Part shown: piece by piece, positions 15,490-23,585 of the stretch
Numbering within the stretch: the stretch's first letter is position 1
How the letters are laid out: each line of letters begins with the position of its first letter
Assembly: GCA_036825655.1 (NCBI GenBank)
Contig: DAISXU010000016.1
Location: forward strand, 1-29,698
Direction of reading: 5' to 3'
Length of the DNA stretch: 29,698 bases
Origin: JALQTD01 sp036825655
GTDB taxonomy: Bacteria > Bacteroidota > Bacteroidia > Flavobacteriales_D > Sanyastnellaceae
The notes under the pieces: model-generated
What the model was told of the DNA's origin: nothing
Seen by the model: only the letters and a program-made list of their open reading frames with translations
Database searches by the model: none
Position numbers and translations under genes: made by a program

Positions 15490-15986
15490 GCTGCATCTTG
15501 ACCGTCGCTTGAAAATTCAACTTCAATGTGCTCTTTCACGGTTGTGCTCAGCGTCAGCCCACAAAAATCGGCTCGAACAGGAAAGGCGCGATGAAAACGG
15601 TCGATGAGCACAGCGGTGTGCATCGTCTTTGGCTTGAAGTCGAGCAGGTGCTTCACTGCGTAAATCAACGTTCGCCCTGAATTGAGTACATCATCGACCA
15701 CAACGATTGCTTTCCCAGCGAGCTCTTCGAGGTTCCCCGTAAAATGAATGTCGTGGTCTAGAGGAGCGTCTTTGTGCAAAGTGATTTTCTCATGTTGCAC
15801 TCGGATGGAACTGATTTCCTTTAAAATGACTTCCAATCGATCGCACATCTTTTGGCCTTGACCTTCGATTCCAATCAAAACTAACTCGTGCGTTTCGTGA
15901 TGCTGCTCAACGATTTCGCGAGCAATGCGCTGCAATTTCCTCTCAATTTGCGCTGAATTCAAAATCAAGGTGTATGCCGGGTTCAT
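15450..15986 (-). CDS. PyrR-like phosphoribosyltransferase
   Basis: 178 residues, cytoplasmic type I phosphoribosyltransferase. The PRPP loop is VVVDDVLNSGRTL (~95-107), preceded by a flexible region with HKDAPLDHD. The end resembles PyrR: LIDRFHRAFPVRADFCG followed by a strand ending EHIEVEF. PyrR proteins regulate pyrimidine genes and have some uracil phosphoribosyltransferase activity. No pyrimidine gene is nearby, so a salvage or regulatory role is only an inference. Its ATG overlaps the methyltransferase stop (ATGA), so the two are translated from one mRNA; its 3' end overlaps aroK by 40 bases. Confidence 0.87.
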   Translation of the reverse strand: MNPAYTLILNSAQIERKLQRIAREIVEQHHETHELVLIGIEGQGQKMCDRLEVILKEISSIRVQHEKITLHKDAPLDHDIHFTGNLEELAGKAIVVVDDVLNSGRTLIYAVKHLLDFKPKTMHTAVLIDRFHRAFPVRADFCGLTLSTTVKEHIEVEFSSDGQDAAYLKDKDHSSISD

Positions 15987-17434
15987 GCGGAGTAGGTTTT
16001 TTCAAAGATCGCAACGGATTCTACGTGAGCCGTGTGCGGGAACTGATCGACTAATTTAATCGACTTCAGCTCATAACCTGCCTCGGCCAATGTTTTCAAG
16101 TCGCGGGCTTGCGTAGCGGGATTGCAGGATACGTAGACCATTCGTGGTGCGTCGAGGCGAATGACTTTTCGTAGCGTTTTGGGTGCAATGCCTGCCCTTG
16201 GCGGATCGAGAACGATGGTCCTCAGACGGCCCTCGTATTCGGGGTGCTCCAGCAAAAATTTACCAACATCCGCTGCGAAAAAGTCGATGTTCGCATTGCC
16301 GTTGCGCTCTGCGCTGATGCGGGCATCGATGATGGCGCTTTCGACGAGATCAACCCCTATGATCTTCTGCCCTGTTGCTTTCGCAAGCAATTGAGCAATG
16401 GTGCCCGTTCCGCAGAAAAGATCCATGATGACATCCCCGGTTAATGCTTCATCATCCTTCACAACGGCCTCAACAACTTCTGCGTAAAGGCGTTCTGCGC
16501 ATTGAGGATTGGTTTGAAAAAAGCTGGACATGCTGATGTCGAATGAGAGGCCATGCAGCACTTCCGTGATGCGTTCTTCCCCATCAACCAGGCGACTCGC
16601 TCCAGCACGCGCTTCTACGCGCTCACCGGTGTCGTCGTTGATGGTGTGGAGCACACCTGCCACGCGCTGAGGCCAAAGTCCATGCAGCAGCTGTACGAAT
16701 CCCTTCATGTCCCAATCTTCTAGGCCCTCACTGCTCGTGACCAAGTTGATGAGCAACTTGTCATGCGCGAAGCTCTTCCGGATAACTAAGAACCTAAAAA
16801 AACCTTCCCTTTTCGGCGGATGCCAGGCAGGCAAACCACTTCGTTCACAATGTTTGCGAATGGTATGAATCTCCCGCTCCACATCGGCGTCGAAAAGCCC
16901 GGAGTCCTGATCCAAATCTTCCACTGCCCACCATGTTCCGCGATGTTTAAATCCCAGGCCAAATCGGTCAACTTTCTGTCCCGTGTTCAAATCATGAACA
17001 ATGGACGAGAAGCTGTACTCCATTTTATTTCGGTAGTGCCACTGATTTGGCGAGCCCACAAAACCGTGGAACTTGGTCTTTACATCTTTGACATCACCTA
17101 AACGCTGCAGCAGGTCCAGCGTCGTTGTTTCTTTCAGTCGGTGTTGCACTTCGATGGGGACGTGTGCATAGGGTGCGCCAGGAATTTCTTGGAATGGGAT
17201 GTTCTCTTCTTCAGGTGCTCGTTGAATGACTTCGTCTAGGCTGCACTCAGCATAACGGTGTTTGCAGTTCGTTACCCGAGCGCGCACGCGCTGACCGGGA
17301 AATGCATTTTGGACGAAGACAGTGAACAGGCCATCTTCTGTTTCAACTTTGGCGATTCCTTTGCCCCCAAATGCGAATCCAGTGACGTCCAATTCCAGGG
17401 ACTCACCGCGCCGGTATTTTCTTGCTCTTCCCAC
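15983..17434 (-). CDS. TrmA/RlmD-family uracil-C5 methyltransferase lacking Fe-S cysteines
   Basis: 483 residues from GTG 17434 (486 from TTG 17443). SAM-dependent RNA (uracil-5-)-methyltransferase, most like RlmD, which makes m5U in 23S rRNA. Numbering from TTG: TRAM domain (~10-70), QTN (310-312), SAM motif DLFCGTG (341-347), DPPRAG (413-418), catalytic Cys440 in VSCNPAT, and general base Glu475 in HVESV. RlmD normally holds a [4Fe-4S] cluster with a C-x5-C-x2-C set just after the TRAM domain; here the matching stretch is IPFQEIPGAPYAHV with Ile and Pro in those places, so the cluster is probably absent. No ATG is available: an in-frame stop lies just upstream of TTG. TAACTTTG, 6 nt before GTG, favours 17434. 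The RNA target is uncertain. Confidence 0.88.
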   Translation of the reverse strand: MGRARKYRRGESLELDVTGFAFGGKGIAKVETEDGLFTVFVQNAFPGQRVRARVTNCKHRYAECSLDEVIQRAPEEENIPFQEIPGAPYAHVPIEVQHRLKETTTLDLLQRLGDVKDVKTKFHGFVGSPNQWHYRNKMEYSFSSIVHDLNTGQKVDRFGLGFKHRGTWWAVEDLDQDSGLFDADVEREIHTIRKHCERSGLPAWHPPKREGFFRFLVIRKSFAHDKLLINLVTSSEGLEDWDMKGFVQLLHGLWPQRVAGVLHTINDDTGERVEARAGASRLVDGEERITEVLHGLSFDISMSSFFQTNPQCAERLYAEVVEAVVKDDEALTGDVIMDLFCGTGTIAQLLAKATGQKIIGVDLVESAIIDARISAERNGNANIDFFAADVGKFLLEHPEYEGRLRTIVLDPPRAGIAPKTLRKVIRLDAPRMVYVSCNPATQARDLKTLAEAGYELKSIKLVDQFPHTAHVESVAIFEKTYSA

Positions 17435-17440
17435 AATGCG

Positions 17441-17448
17441 CAAAGTTA
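17441..17448 (-). promoter_or_regulatory. TAACTTTG, -7 element 6 nt before the methyltransferase GTG
   Basis: All six informative bases match. The octamer overlaps the alternative TTG start (17443), so if it is the promoter, only GTG 17434 (or a rare ATT at 17437) can be in the RNA. No clear -33 TTG is visible. Confidence 0.4.
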
Positions 17449-17463
17449 CGTGGCATCATGGGG

Positions 17464-17471
17464 TATCTTTA
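17464..17471 (+). promoter_or_regulatory. TATCTTTA, -7-like octamer 4 nt before the EEP start
   Basis: Five of six informative bases, followed by GGGC and ATG 17476. No -33 TTG at the usual distance. Confidence 0.35.
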
Positions 17472-17475
17472 GGGC

Positions 17476-18348
17476 ATGAACAGGGAAATATTAGCGAATG
17501 GTAGGGCAGTTGCCATTTGCATCGCCTTCACTTTGCTGATCTCTGAACAGATAGGCGCGCAAACGAACAGCTCGGAATTGACAGTTGTTTCGTTCAATGT
17601 CCGATACGACAACCCATCAGACACGCTGCGGTGAGAAGATCGAAAAGATGATGTTGGCTTGGCCATTCGGTATTACGACATCATCGGACTCCAAGAAACC
17701 CTGCCGCATCAGCAGGAATTCATGGAGTCGTTTCTTGATCAGATGGATTCTTATGGAGCAGGAAGAAACCAAGACGGTTCCGGTGAATCTTGTCCGGTTT
17801 TTTGGCGTAGAGATCGATTCGACCTTTTGCATGCAGAAACACGTTGGTTGTCACTTACTCCGCAAATCGAGGGAAGTTTGGGTTGGGATGCAGACTTGCC
17901 GCGCATCGCAACGATCGTTTTGTTATTCGACCGAAAAACCGGCAAGCGCATTCGCATCTTGAACACCCATTGGTCGCACACTGGAATCAACGCCAGGGAG
18001 GCTTCGGCCGCTCTGTGTTCCGGATGGATGGGAGCATCTGAGCCTGATTTGGTGAGGGTGATGATGGGGGACTTCAACGAAGAACTTGGTGGACCTGCGC
18101 TCGCCTACCTCCATGGCATGGGAGAACTTACGGATGCCTATTCCAATCCCAGAACACGCTGCAGGAGGGAGTTTGGGACTTATACGACCTTTTACACTGA
18201 TCGCACGGCGGGCGCTCCGCGCATTGACTACACCTGGGTGGATGGGGCAGAAGTGAAGTGGCACTGCATCGACGAGGTAATCAAATGGGGCCTCTTCATT
18301 TCGGACCATGCGCCGGTGCATACCATTCTAGAAATCAAACACCTTTGA
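17476..18348 (+). pseudogene. Endonuclease/exonuclease/phosphatase (EEP) family gene with in-frame TGA
   Basis: The frame is continuous from ATG 17476 to TGA 18346-18348 (290 codons) except for one TGA at 17632-17634 (codon 53). Before it come a signal-peptide-like segment and VVSFNVRYDN, the first EEP motif. After it come LQET (metal-binding Glu), ILNTHWSHTG, MGDFNEE (catalytic Asp and Asn), APRIDYTWV and SDHAPV. Homologues have Trp about here (an NSWxxRK-like stretch), so TGG to TGA explains the break; the sequence around it reads LR-stop-EDRKDDV. The intact protein would be an exported DNase I-fold phosphodiesterase or nuclease. As read, translation stops at 52 residues; a downstream restart (a TTG at 17659) would lack the first motif. 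It could be a real nonsense mutation, a sequencing error, or readthrough. Confidence 0.82.
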
Positions 18349-18350
18349 GC

Positions 18351-18779
18351 TTGAAGTCAATTTTAATCTTACAAGGCCCTAACCTGAATTTAGTGGGTGT
18401 GCGGGAGCCATCGGTTTATGGTGAATCATCCCTTTCCGAGTGGTTGGAGGTCATGCGCCCCATTTGGTTCGAAGCGGGTGCTTCTGTCACAGTGCTCCAA
18501 TCCAATCATGAGGGCGTCCTCATTGACGCCATACAAGAAGCTGGATTCAGTGTGGATGGCATTGTTTTCAATCCTGGAGGGTATACCCACACGAGCGTTG
18601 CGATTCGCGATGCGATTGCTGCAGTCAAAACTCCTGTGGTCGAGGTGCATTTGACCAACATATACGGCCGAGAAGAATTCCGGCAGCATTCGCTCATTTC
18701 CGCTGTTTGCAGCGGGGTCATAGGTGGACTCGGGTTCAGTGGTTACGATGCCGCCGTACGCCATTTCATTGGTGGCTGA
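18351..18779 (+). CDS. aroQ: 3-dehydroquinate dehydratase, type II
   Basis: 142 residues; removes water from 3-dehydroquinate in the shikimate pathway as a dodecameric enzyme. Visible: GPNLNLVG (9-16), the lid with Arg18 and catalytic Tyr23 (REPSVYG), NPGGYTHTSVAIRDA (Asn74, Tyr78, His80), EVHLTN (Glu98, His100) and Arg107 in GREEFRQHS. The start is a TTG 2 nt after the EEP stop; the frame is open to 18258 but that part lies inside the EEP gene. With no promoter of its own visible, it probably depends on the EEP transcript. Its last 14 bases overlap the convergent hydrolase gene. Confidence 0.94.
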   Translation: MKSILILQGPNLNLVGVREPSVYGESSLSEWLEVMRPIWFEAGASVTVLQSNHEGVLIDAIQEAGFSVDGIVFNPGGYTHTSVAIRDAIAAVKTPVVEVHLTNIYGREEFRQHSLISAVCSGVIGGLGFSGYDAAVRHFIGG

Positions 18780-21700
18780 TCCAAATGAATTCGCTTTCTG
18801 GATTTGATTTCATGTCATTCGGAACCCAAATCAATGCATAACCTCCACTTGGGAGATGCGTTAGGTTCCAGAGGAAGACTTTGATGCCCGAAGGAACTTC
18901 GGTTTGGTGCACGTGCTGGCCGATCGCATTGTACAGTTCCAGTCTTCCACCATCCTGCGTTGGTGGCTCCCAGGAAAGCACCTTGTTTTCGATGCGATGA
19001 AGTGCCTTCGGACTGGAATCAACTGCTTCACCAATCACTTGCTCATTGCAATTACCAGTTTCAAGTGCAACAGGCGATAACATCAACTCCAAAATTCCAG
19101 GAAAAGAAGGCAGGAGGTCCGTGGTTAACCCTTCAGTGGTGAACCACTGGTTGCCGCGTGCATCCAACAGCCATGTGCTTGCGCCTCCTGTGTTTTCGAC
19201 GAGTACCTCGCCACTGAATGGTGCCTGCCAAGCCTCTTGGAATTGGTTGTTTCCGAATGAGCATTCCCACCAAGGTGCGTTAATCCAGCGGCAATGAAAT
19301 CCGTTGTTCGCAAAGTAGTTGCATCCACCATTTTCACCATTGACAACGGTGGCTTGAGTGGAGATCAGTTCAATGGCTGTTTCGCAATCGGTCCAACTTG
19401 AATTCTGAATGACCGCTTCACCTTGGAATTGCATGAACCCCGTTTCGTAACCGTAAAAGGAGCAAGAATCCAACCTAATAGGATGCGCTGCCTCGCTCAC
19501 AATCAAGGCGGTCTCGTTGCCTTGGCCAGCCCAAGCGCAACTTCTCCAAGTCCCTCCATTGGGCTGGTTGGAACTCCAAGTTGAGTGTTCGAATTGGCAA
19601 TTTGAGATGTAGGGCGTGGAAGTGTTGGTTTGCACGGTAATTCCCGTCGCATGCAATGCGCGCCAAAATGGGTCAGCCTCTGCCACGTGTTCGTGGAAAA
19701 TGGTTAAAGCGCTCGCATTTCCTTCGTGCCACCTCCAGCGAGATGTGCAGTGAATTTCATTGAATGAATTGCCCCATGCATTGACTCTCGTCCACCTTTG
19801 CTTGCAAAAGGCGTTTAAATGAGCATTGGCATCAAAGTTGAGATTGACGTCAAACCAGCGGACACCTCCTTGGCCGATCATGCAGGCATCATCAAGCACT
19901 TCGATGTTGCAGAACGCGCCTATAGGACTCAGGATCCATTCTGCATGTTCTTCAACGGATAAAACGCCTGACCAATTCACGTGACAATTCCAATCTGGAT
20001 TTAGTTCGAATTCAACGCCGGCTGCAACCGACAACCGACCATCCCATTCCCACGTGAATTCACTTGGCAAGGACCACTGGGTATCATGAACCACTTGGAT
20101 TTGCCCTCCGAGTTCCAGCACCAATTCCGCTCCTTCAAAGCAGTTGAAATCCCCGCCATTCATAATCAGTGTTCCACCATTTTCCACGACAATCCGACTG
20201 CCTGGTCCAAGTTGTAATTCACCGCCTGCCCTCAGTTCGAGCACATTTCCAGCGCCAATGCTGAGGCTTCCTGTCCCGTTGCCGGCAGCGTCTCCAATCA
20301 ACAACGATCCTCCAGACTCGATGATCAAGGGGCCAACACATGGAGCAGTTTTCACATCAAAACGAGGCCAGTCCGCTCCCAAACTGCCATTCCCTGAGGG
20401 GGTGCCGATGGTCCAAGTCATGCCCTGCCCCAATGTTCCTTCCCCCATGTACAAGCGATGAGCCTGTAAAAAACCCCAGTGTGGATGCCCCATGGCATCG
20501 CCTTGCGAAGGGCCATCCCATGCGGTGCCTTCAAGAACAAACGCCAACACGTAGTCTACATGACCTGTTAAATCACAATGGGATGCTGGTGCGGATCCAA
20601 TCGGTTCCATTCGTTTGACAATCGACTGATTGCCATTGGGCTCATCCAATGCGGATGGAACATGGACAAATGATGTGGCGCTGACCATTGATGTTAAATC
20701 AAATCCAATCCCTTCCAGTCCAACTTGTAAGGCCTGAATGTGAGGAGAGGTGCTTCCTGCGAGGCCATCCCAAGCTGGTGAACTGGGTGAGCACCATGCT
20801 GTAGATTCATAGACCAGATCATTCCACCAGTTTCCGTTGAGGTTGGGAATGCTGCAATCAAAAATGACATTCGCTCCGGACGTGGAAGCGCTATGATAAG
20901 GGTCTCCAGGACAAGGCCAGAGTTGAACCTGGGCCCAATCGACACCCCAACTGGAAATTCCTCCTTGGATCAAGGCACCTCCATTCAAATCTACAGGAAT
21001 AGCTGAGTGTCCATTGGATATCGCCAAACAACGAGGCCCTTGAGGCCAACTCAGTTCAGCCAAGTGGGAAAGCATGTCACCATGTTCCACAGTCGGTCCG
21101 TCGGGTGTAATGAACAACATTTCCCGCGCTGCAGGAGAATTCAACGCTTCTAACAAGGATGCCGCATTGGGATTGAAGGACGAGAAGAACGCAACAGCTT
21201 CTTGCAGAGCGAGTGGCAAGTAGGCACCGCGATGAGGAGTGTCCAACGTGATGAAGTGACTCACACAATCCTCGATTCCCAACAATTCCCTTTCCCTCAG
21301 TGCAATGCGGGAAATAACCCCGCCCATGCTTGCCCCTACAATTACAAAGGGCTCCGATTCTTCCCTGAACACTGCAATGCGGTCCAAAACAGCTCCCAAG
21401 AGCGCTGCTTGTGCAGCTACTTCACGTGTCCCATCCTGGAAATCAAGGTATACCAGGTCGAACCCCATGTGGAGGAGTGAGTCAAACATCAAGGGCATGG
21501 ACGTCGTATTTGGGTAGGCCAGATCATTGCAGTTCCAAATCGCATCCCAGTTCATCGTGCCGTAACCATAAGATGGGAATTCGTCCGTTAAATCCGGATC
21601 AAAGCCCTCTACCACAAGGAGCGGTTTATCGAACAAGCCATCGGGACTGAACCGGGTGACGGCCATGCCGGTAACAGGTGTTCCTTCGTAGAAAGTGCCA

Positions 21701-22251
21701 ACCCACCAAGGATTGGAGGAAGATTCAGCTGGCCATGGTGGAAGGTCCGGAGCGGGTGCCGTACACAAGGTCTTCAAAGGAATCAACTTGCCCCAAGTCT
21801 TGTTCGAACTGGTGGTTCCACCTCGAACCTCGATGCTGGTCAGGTCGCTCGAATCGCCTGCCACCCAGTGCAAGGGGACATTCCATCCGCTCCCAACCCA
21901 ATGGCCATCAACCCATAATTCAGGAGCGTAAGCATACGCGGCAGCGCCAAGCGCAGCAGGGGACAGGTACCACGTAACTGATTCCCCATGTCGCACATAC
22001 GACCGCAACGTTTGAATCAAACCCATTTCGTTTGAATCAGCAGGAAGGGGCGTCAAAGCAGTAACAGCCAACGAATCCCGGAGTGATTTCATGCCTTCTT
22101 GCAGTTGACTCCACTCGAGGTTCAGTTCTCGTACACGGTCAAATTCAGCTTGATTCGATTGCAGTGGTGCTTGAGTAACTCCTTGATTTGCCAACCAAGG
22201 AATCCAAGAAAGAGTGAAGGCGAGTAGCCGACAGGTGTTGGAAATTGTCAT
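18766..22251 (-). CDS. T9SS type A cargo: alpha/beta-hydrolase with beta-helix-like region
   Basis: 1161 residues from ATG 22251, whose ATGA overlaps the upstream lipoprotein stop (the frame is open to 22512, but that part overlaps the lipoprotein gene). A signal peptide (~1-27) precedes a PGAP1/DUF676-like alpha/beta-hydrolase domain (~205-430): LLVVEGFDPD, nucleophile elbow VGASMGG (Ser308), TLDTPHRG, and later FVHVPSALDEP, which may contribute the acidic or His part of the site. From ~685 to ~1060 short Gly/Asn-rich strands with repeated GGxL/GAxLxL patterns, then NCQFEHSTW- and SCSFYGYETG-like turns, suggest a right-handed beta-helix. The last ~80 residues (LYNAIGQHV, LPSGGYALIW) look like a type A T9SS sorting signal. 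Likely a cell-surface esterase or lipase; substrate unknown. Confidence 0.83.
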   Translation of the reverse strand: MTISNTCRLLAFTLSWIPWLANQGVTQAPLQSNQAEFDRVRELNLEWSQLQEGMKSLRDSLAVTALTPLPADSNEMGLIQTLRSYVRHGESVTWYLSPAALGAAAYAYAPELWVDGHWVGSGWNVPLHWVAGDSSDLTSIEVRGGTTSSNKTWGKLIPLKTLCTAPAPDLPPWPAESSSNPWWVGTFYEGTPVTGMAVTRFSPDGLFDKPLLVVEGFDPDLTDEFPSYGYGTMNWDAIWNCNDLAYPNTTSMPLMFDSLLHMGFDLVYLDFQDGTREVAAQAALLGAVLDRIAVFREESEPFVIVGASMGGVISRIALRERELLGIEDCVSHFITLDTPHRGAYLPLALQEAVAFFSSFNPNAASLLEALNSPAAREMLFITPDGPTVEHGDMLSHLAELSWPQGPRCLAISNGHSAIPVDLNGGALIQGGISSWGVDWAQVQLWPCPGDPYHSASTSGANVIFDCSIPNLNGNWWNDLVYESTAWCSPSSPAWDGLAGSTSPHIQALQVGLEGIGFDLTSMVSATSFVHVPSALDEPNGNQSIVKRMEPIGSAPASHCDLTGHVDYVLAFVLEGTAWDGPSQGDAMGHPHWGFLQAHRLYMGEGTLGQGMTWTIGTPSGNGSLGADWPRFDVKTAPCVGPLIIESGGSLLIGDAAGNGTGSLSIGAGNVLELRAGGELQLGPGSRIVVENGGTLIMNGGDFNCFEGAELVLELGGQIQVVHDTQWSLPSEFTWEWDGRLSVAAGVEFELNPDWNCHVNWSGVLSVEEHAEWILSPIGAFCNIEVLDDACMIGQGGVRWFDVNLNFDANAHLNAFCKQRWTRVNAWGNSFNEIHCTSRWRWHEGNASALTIFHEHVAEADPFWRALHATGITVQTNTSTPYISNCQFEHSTWSSNQPNGGTWRSCAWAGQGNETALIVSEAAHPIRLDSCSFYGYETGFMQFQGEAVIQNSSWTDCETAIELISTQATVVNGENGGCNYFANNGFHCRWINAPWWECSFGNNQFQEAWQAPFSGEVLVENTGGASTWLLDARGNQWFTTEGLTTDLLPSFPGILELMLSPVALETGNCNEQVIGEAVDSSPKALHRIENKVLSWEPPTQDGGRLELYNAIGQHVHQTEVPSGIKVFLWNLTHLPSGGYALIWVPNDMKSNPESEFIWISHQ

Positions 22252-22943
22252 AGGGAGAAGGATGTCCAAGCCGTGTCGCCAGCTGATGATCGTGGAATCC
22301 AAATCTCGGTTGTTTCCAATGGTGTGATTGCACCATTCACCGCAGCCCAATACCATTGGACGTACATTGGAAGCACGGATGGACCAATGGGAAAGGAATA
22401 ATCTAGGAATGCAGGATCCGCAGGTGCTCCCTCCGTGCAGTCCATCCAAGTTCCATTCGTGCCCCGCGCGATCCAAGAGGCCAGGGAAGGTGGAGTTGAA
22501 TTCTCTGCCCAAAAGGCATGGAGCCGGCCTCCCTCACTAGGGACGCCGTTGAGTTGAAGTCCAAGGGTTGAAGGCGTCGGCAATTCAATCCGGTATTCAC
22601 CGCATCCTGCAAGCTCGTATTGCCTCTGTGATTCGCGGCCATGGCGGTCCAAAGCATGGACAGTGATCGCATCTACCTCAGGGCTCAGCGGCCAACTGAC
22701 CCGCCCGCCTGTCAAGGGTGTGGTGCCGAGGTCAATGACATGAGGCACTCCAGTCCAGCCCCCTTCCCATTCGAGGCTTTGCCAAGCTTGTGCGGTTCCA
22801 GAACTCGGCGCTTTGCCATTCAAGTAGCTCACCTGGCACTCCCAACAAGTGCCTGTCAAATCATTTAGTTCATCTGGCTTACATCCTAGGCAAACCAGGC
22901 AGCACATCCCTCCTAAGGCGATGCTTGTTTTCAATTGCTTCAT
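22248..22943 (-). CDS. Predicted surface lipoprotein, partner of the T9SS hydrolase
   Basis: 231 residues from ATG 22943 (a GTG at 22955 is possible). The lipoprotein signal ends VCLGC; the mature N-terminus CKPDELND has Lys and acidic residues after Cys, as in the Bacteroidota lipoprotein export signal, so surface exposure is likely. The body includes Cys pairs (TCWECQVSY, AGCGEYRIEL) and Ig-like or beta-sandwich-looking sequence, with no domain I can name. Its stop overlaps the start of the large T9SS hydrolase (ATGA), so the two are co-translated and probably act together. A 7-bp hairpin covers its start codon. It begins 63 nt after the PH-like gene, so it may have its own promoter or be the distal part of that operon. 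Confidence 0.8.
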   Translation of the reverse strand: MKQLKTSIALGGMCCLVCLGCKPDELNDLTGTCWECQVSYLNGKAPSSGTAQAWQSLEWEGGWTGVPHVIDLGTTPLTGGRVSWPLSPEVDAITVHALDRHGRESQRQYELAGCGEYRIELPTPSTLGLQLNGVPSEGGRLHAFWAENSTPPSLASWIARGTNGTWMDCTEGAPADPAFLDYSFPIGPSVLPMYVQWYWAAVNGAITPLETTEIWIPRSSAGDTAWTSFSL

Positions 22944-22954
22944 GGTGTGAAGCA
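22936..22954 (-). repeat. 7-bp hairpin over the lipoprotein start codon
   Basis: Read on the minus strand, TGCTTCA, loop CACCA, TGAAGCA: a perfect 7-bp stem with a 5-nt loop. The A of the ATG is in the loop and its T and G are in the stem. In the mRNA this could hold back initiation of the lipoprotein and, through overlap, of the large hydrolase. Confidence 0.5.
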
Positions 22955-23006
22955 CGCCCGCTTCACTTTCCTTTCAAGCAAAAATTCACCACCGGGGGGT
23001 TAGGTT

Positions 23007-23582
23007 TTACAGCCGTTCATCGAGCTTGCGCATTTTACGAATGGCCCCGTCGATGACCTTCGCGAGGGCCCCTGCTTCTCGCTCGGAAATTTGCTTCCCC
23101 AATGGAATGCGTTTGGCTTTGCTTTTAATGAACAGCCGGTCGCCTCCCATGATCCAAAAGCTTTGGTCCAGCGATTGAAGGAACTTCTTCGGGTCTGGCT
23201 TGACCACTTCCATTCTGTCGATGGAATTCAAGGGGATTTCAAATGCGCGCCCGTAGGAGCCAAATGCGTTTTTCAAACTCAGGGCATGCGGGGTGATTCG
23301 GATCAGCTCTTTCCCCCATTTTCTCCACGCGATGACCTTTCCCACTCGAAATAGGAAGTAGGCCCAAAACGCGATGCATATCGCATAAAACACCCGTTCG
23401 TCTGCAATTTGTGTGATCGACCATTGCCAAATGAACACTCCGCCAATTCCGCACCAAGCGAACCACCAAGCGCACAACAAGCGGAAAGAGGTTTGAGGAA
23501 TTTCCTGTGTAATGACGACGGTAAAGGAATCGGTATGCTGAGCGTAACTGATGCGCTGGCCAATGGATTTGGTGTCGGACAT
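23007..23582 (-). CDS. Membrane protein with PH-like domain, unknown function
   Basis: 191 residues. Two adjacent hydrophobic helices (~33-52 and ~64-85) form a hairpin with the N- and C-termini probably cytoplasmic. The part after ~90 (ELIRITPHALSLKNAFG, EIPLNSIDRMEV, DRLFIKSKAKRIPLG) looks like a bacterial PH-like domain of the kind found in small membrane proteins; this is pattern-based and untested. It starts 3 nt after the bshA stop, so it is the last tightly linked gene of the lon-porQ-cmk cluster. Nothing links it specifically to bacillithiol. Confidence 0.75.
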   Translation of the reverse strand: MSDTKSIGQRISYAQHTDSFTVVITQEIPQTSFRLLCAWWFAWCGIGGVFIWQWSITQIADERVFYAICIAFWAYFLFRVGKVIAWRKWGKELIRITPHALSLKNAFGSYGRAFEIPLNSIDRMEVVKPDPKKFLQSLDQSFWIMGGDRLFIKSKAKRIPLGKQISEREAGALAKVIDGAIRKMRKLDERL

Positions 23583-23585
23583 GGT

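Noticed and set aside
17632..17634. UGA reassigned to Trp or selenocysteine
   Set aside because: TGA is a normal stop for several genes here, the family expects Trp at this place, and no selenocysteine insertion hairpin is evident after the codon.
22252..22512. Longer start for the T9SS hydrolase
   Set aside because: The stretch is another-frame reading of the lipoprotein gene; ATG 22251 gives the signal peptide and an ATGA overlap.
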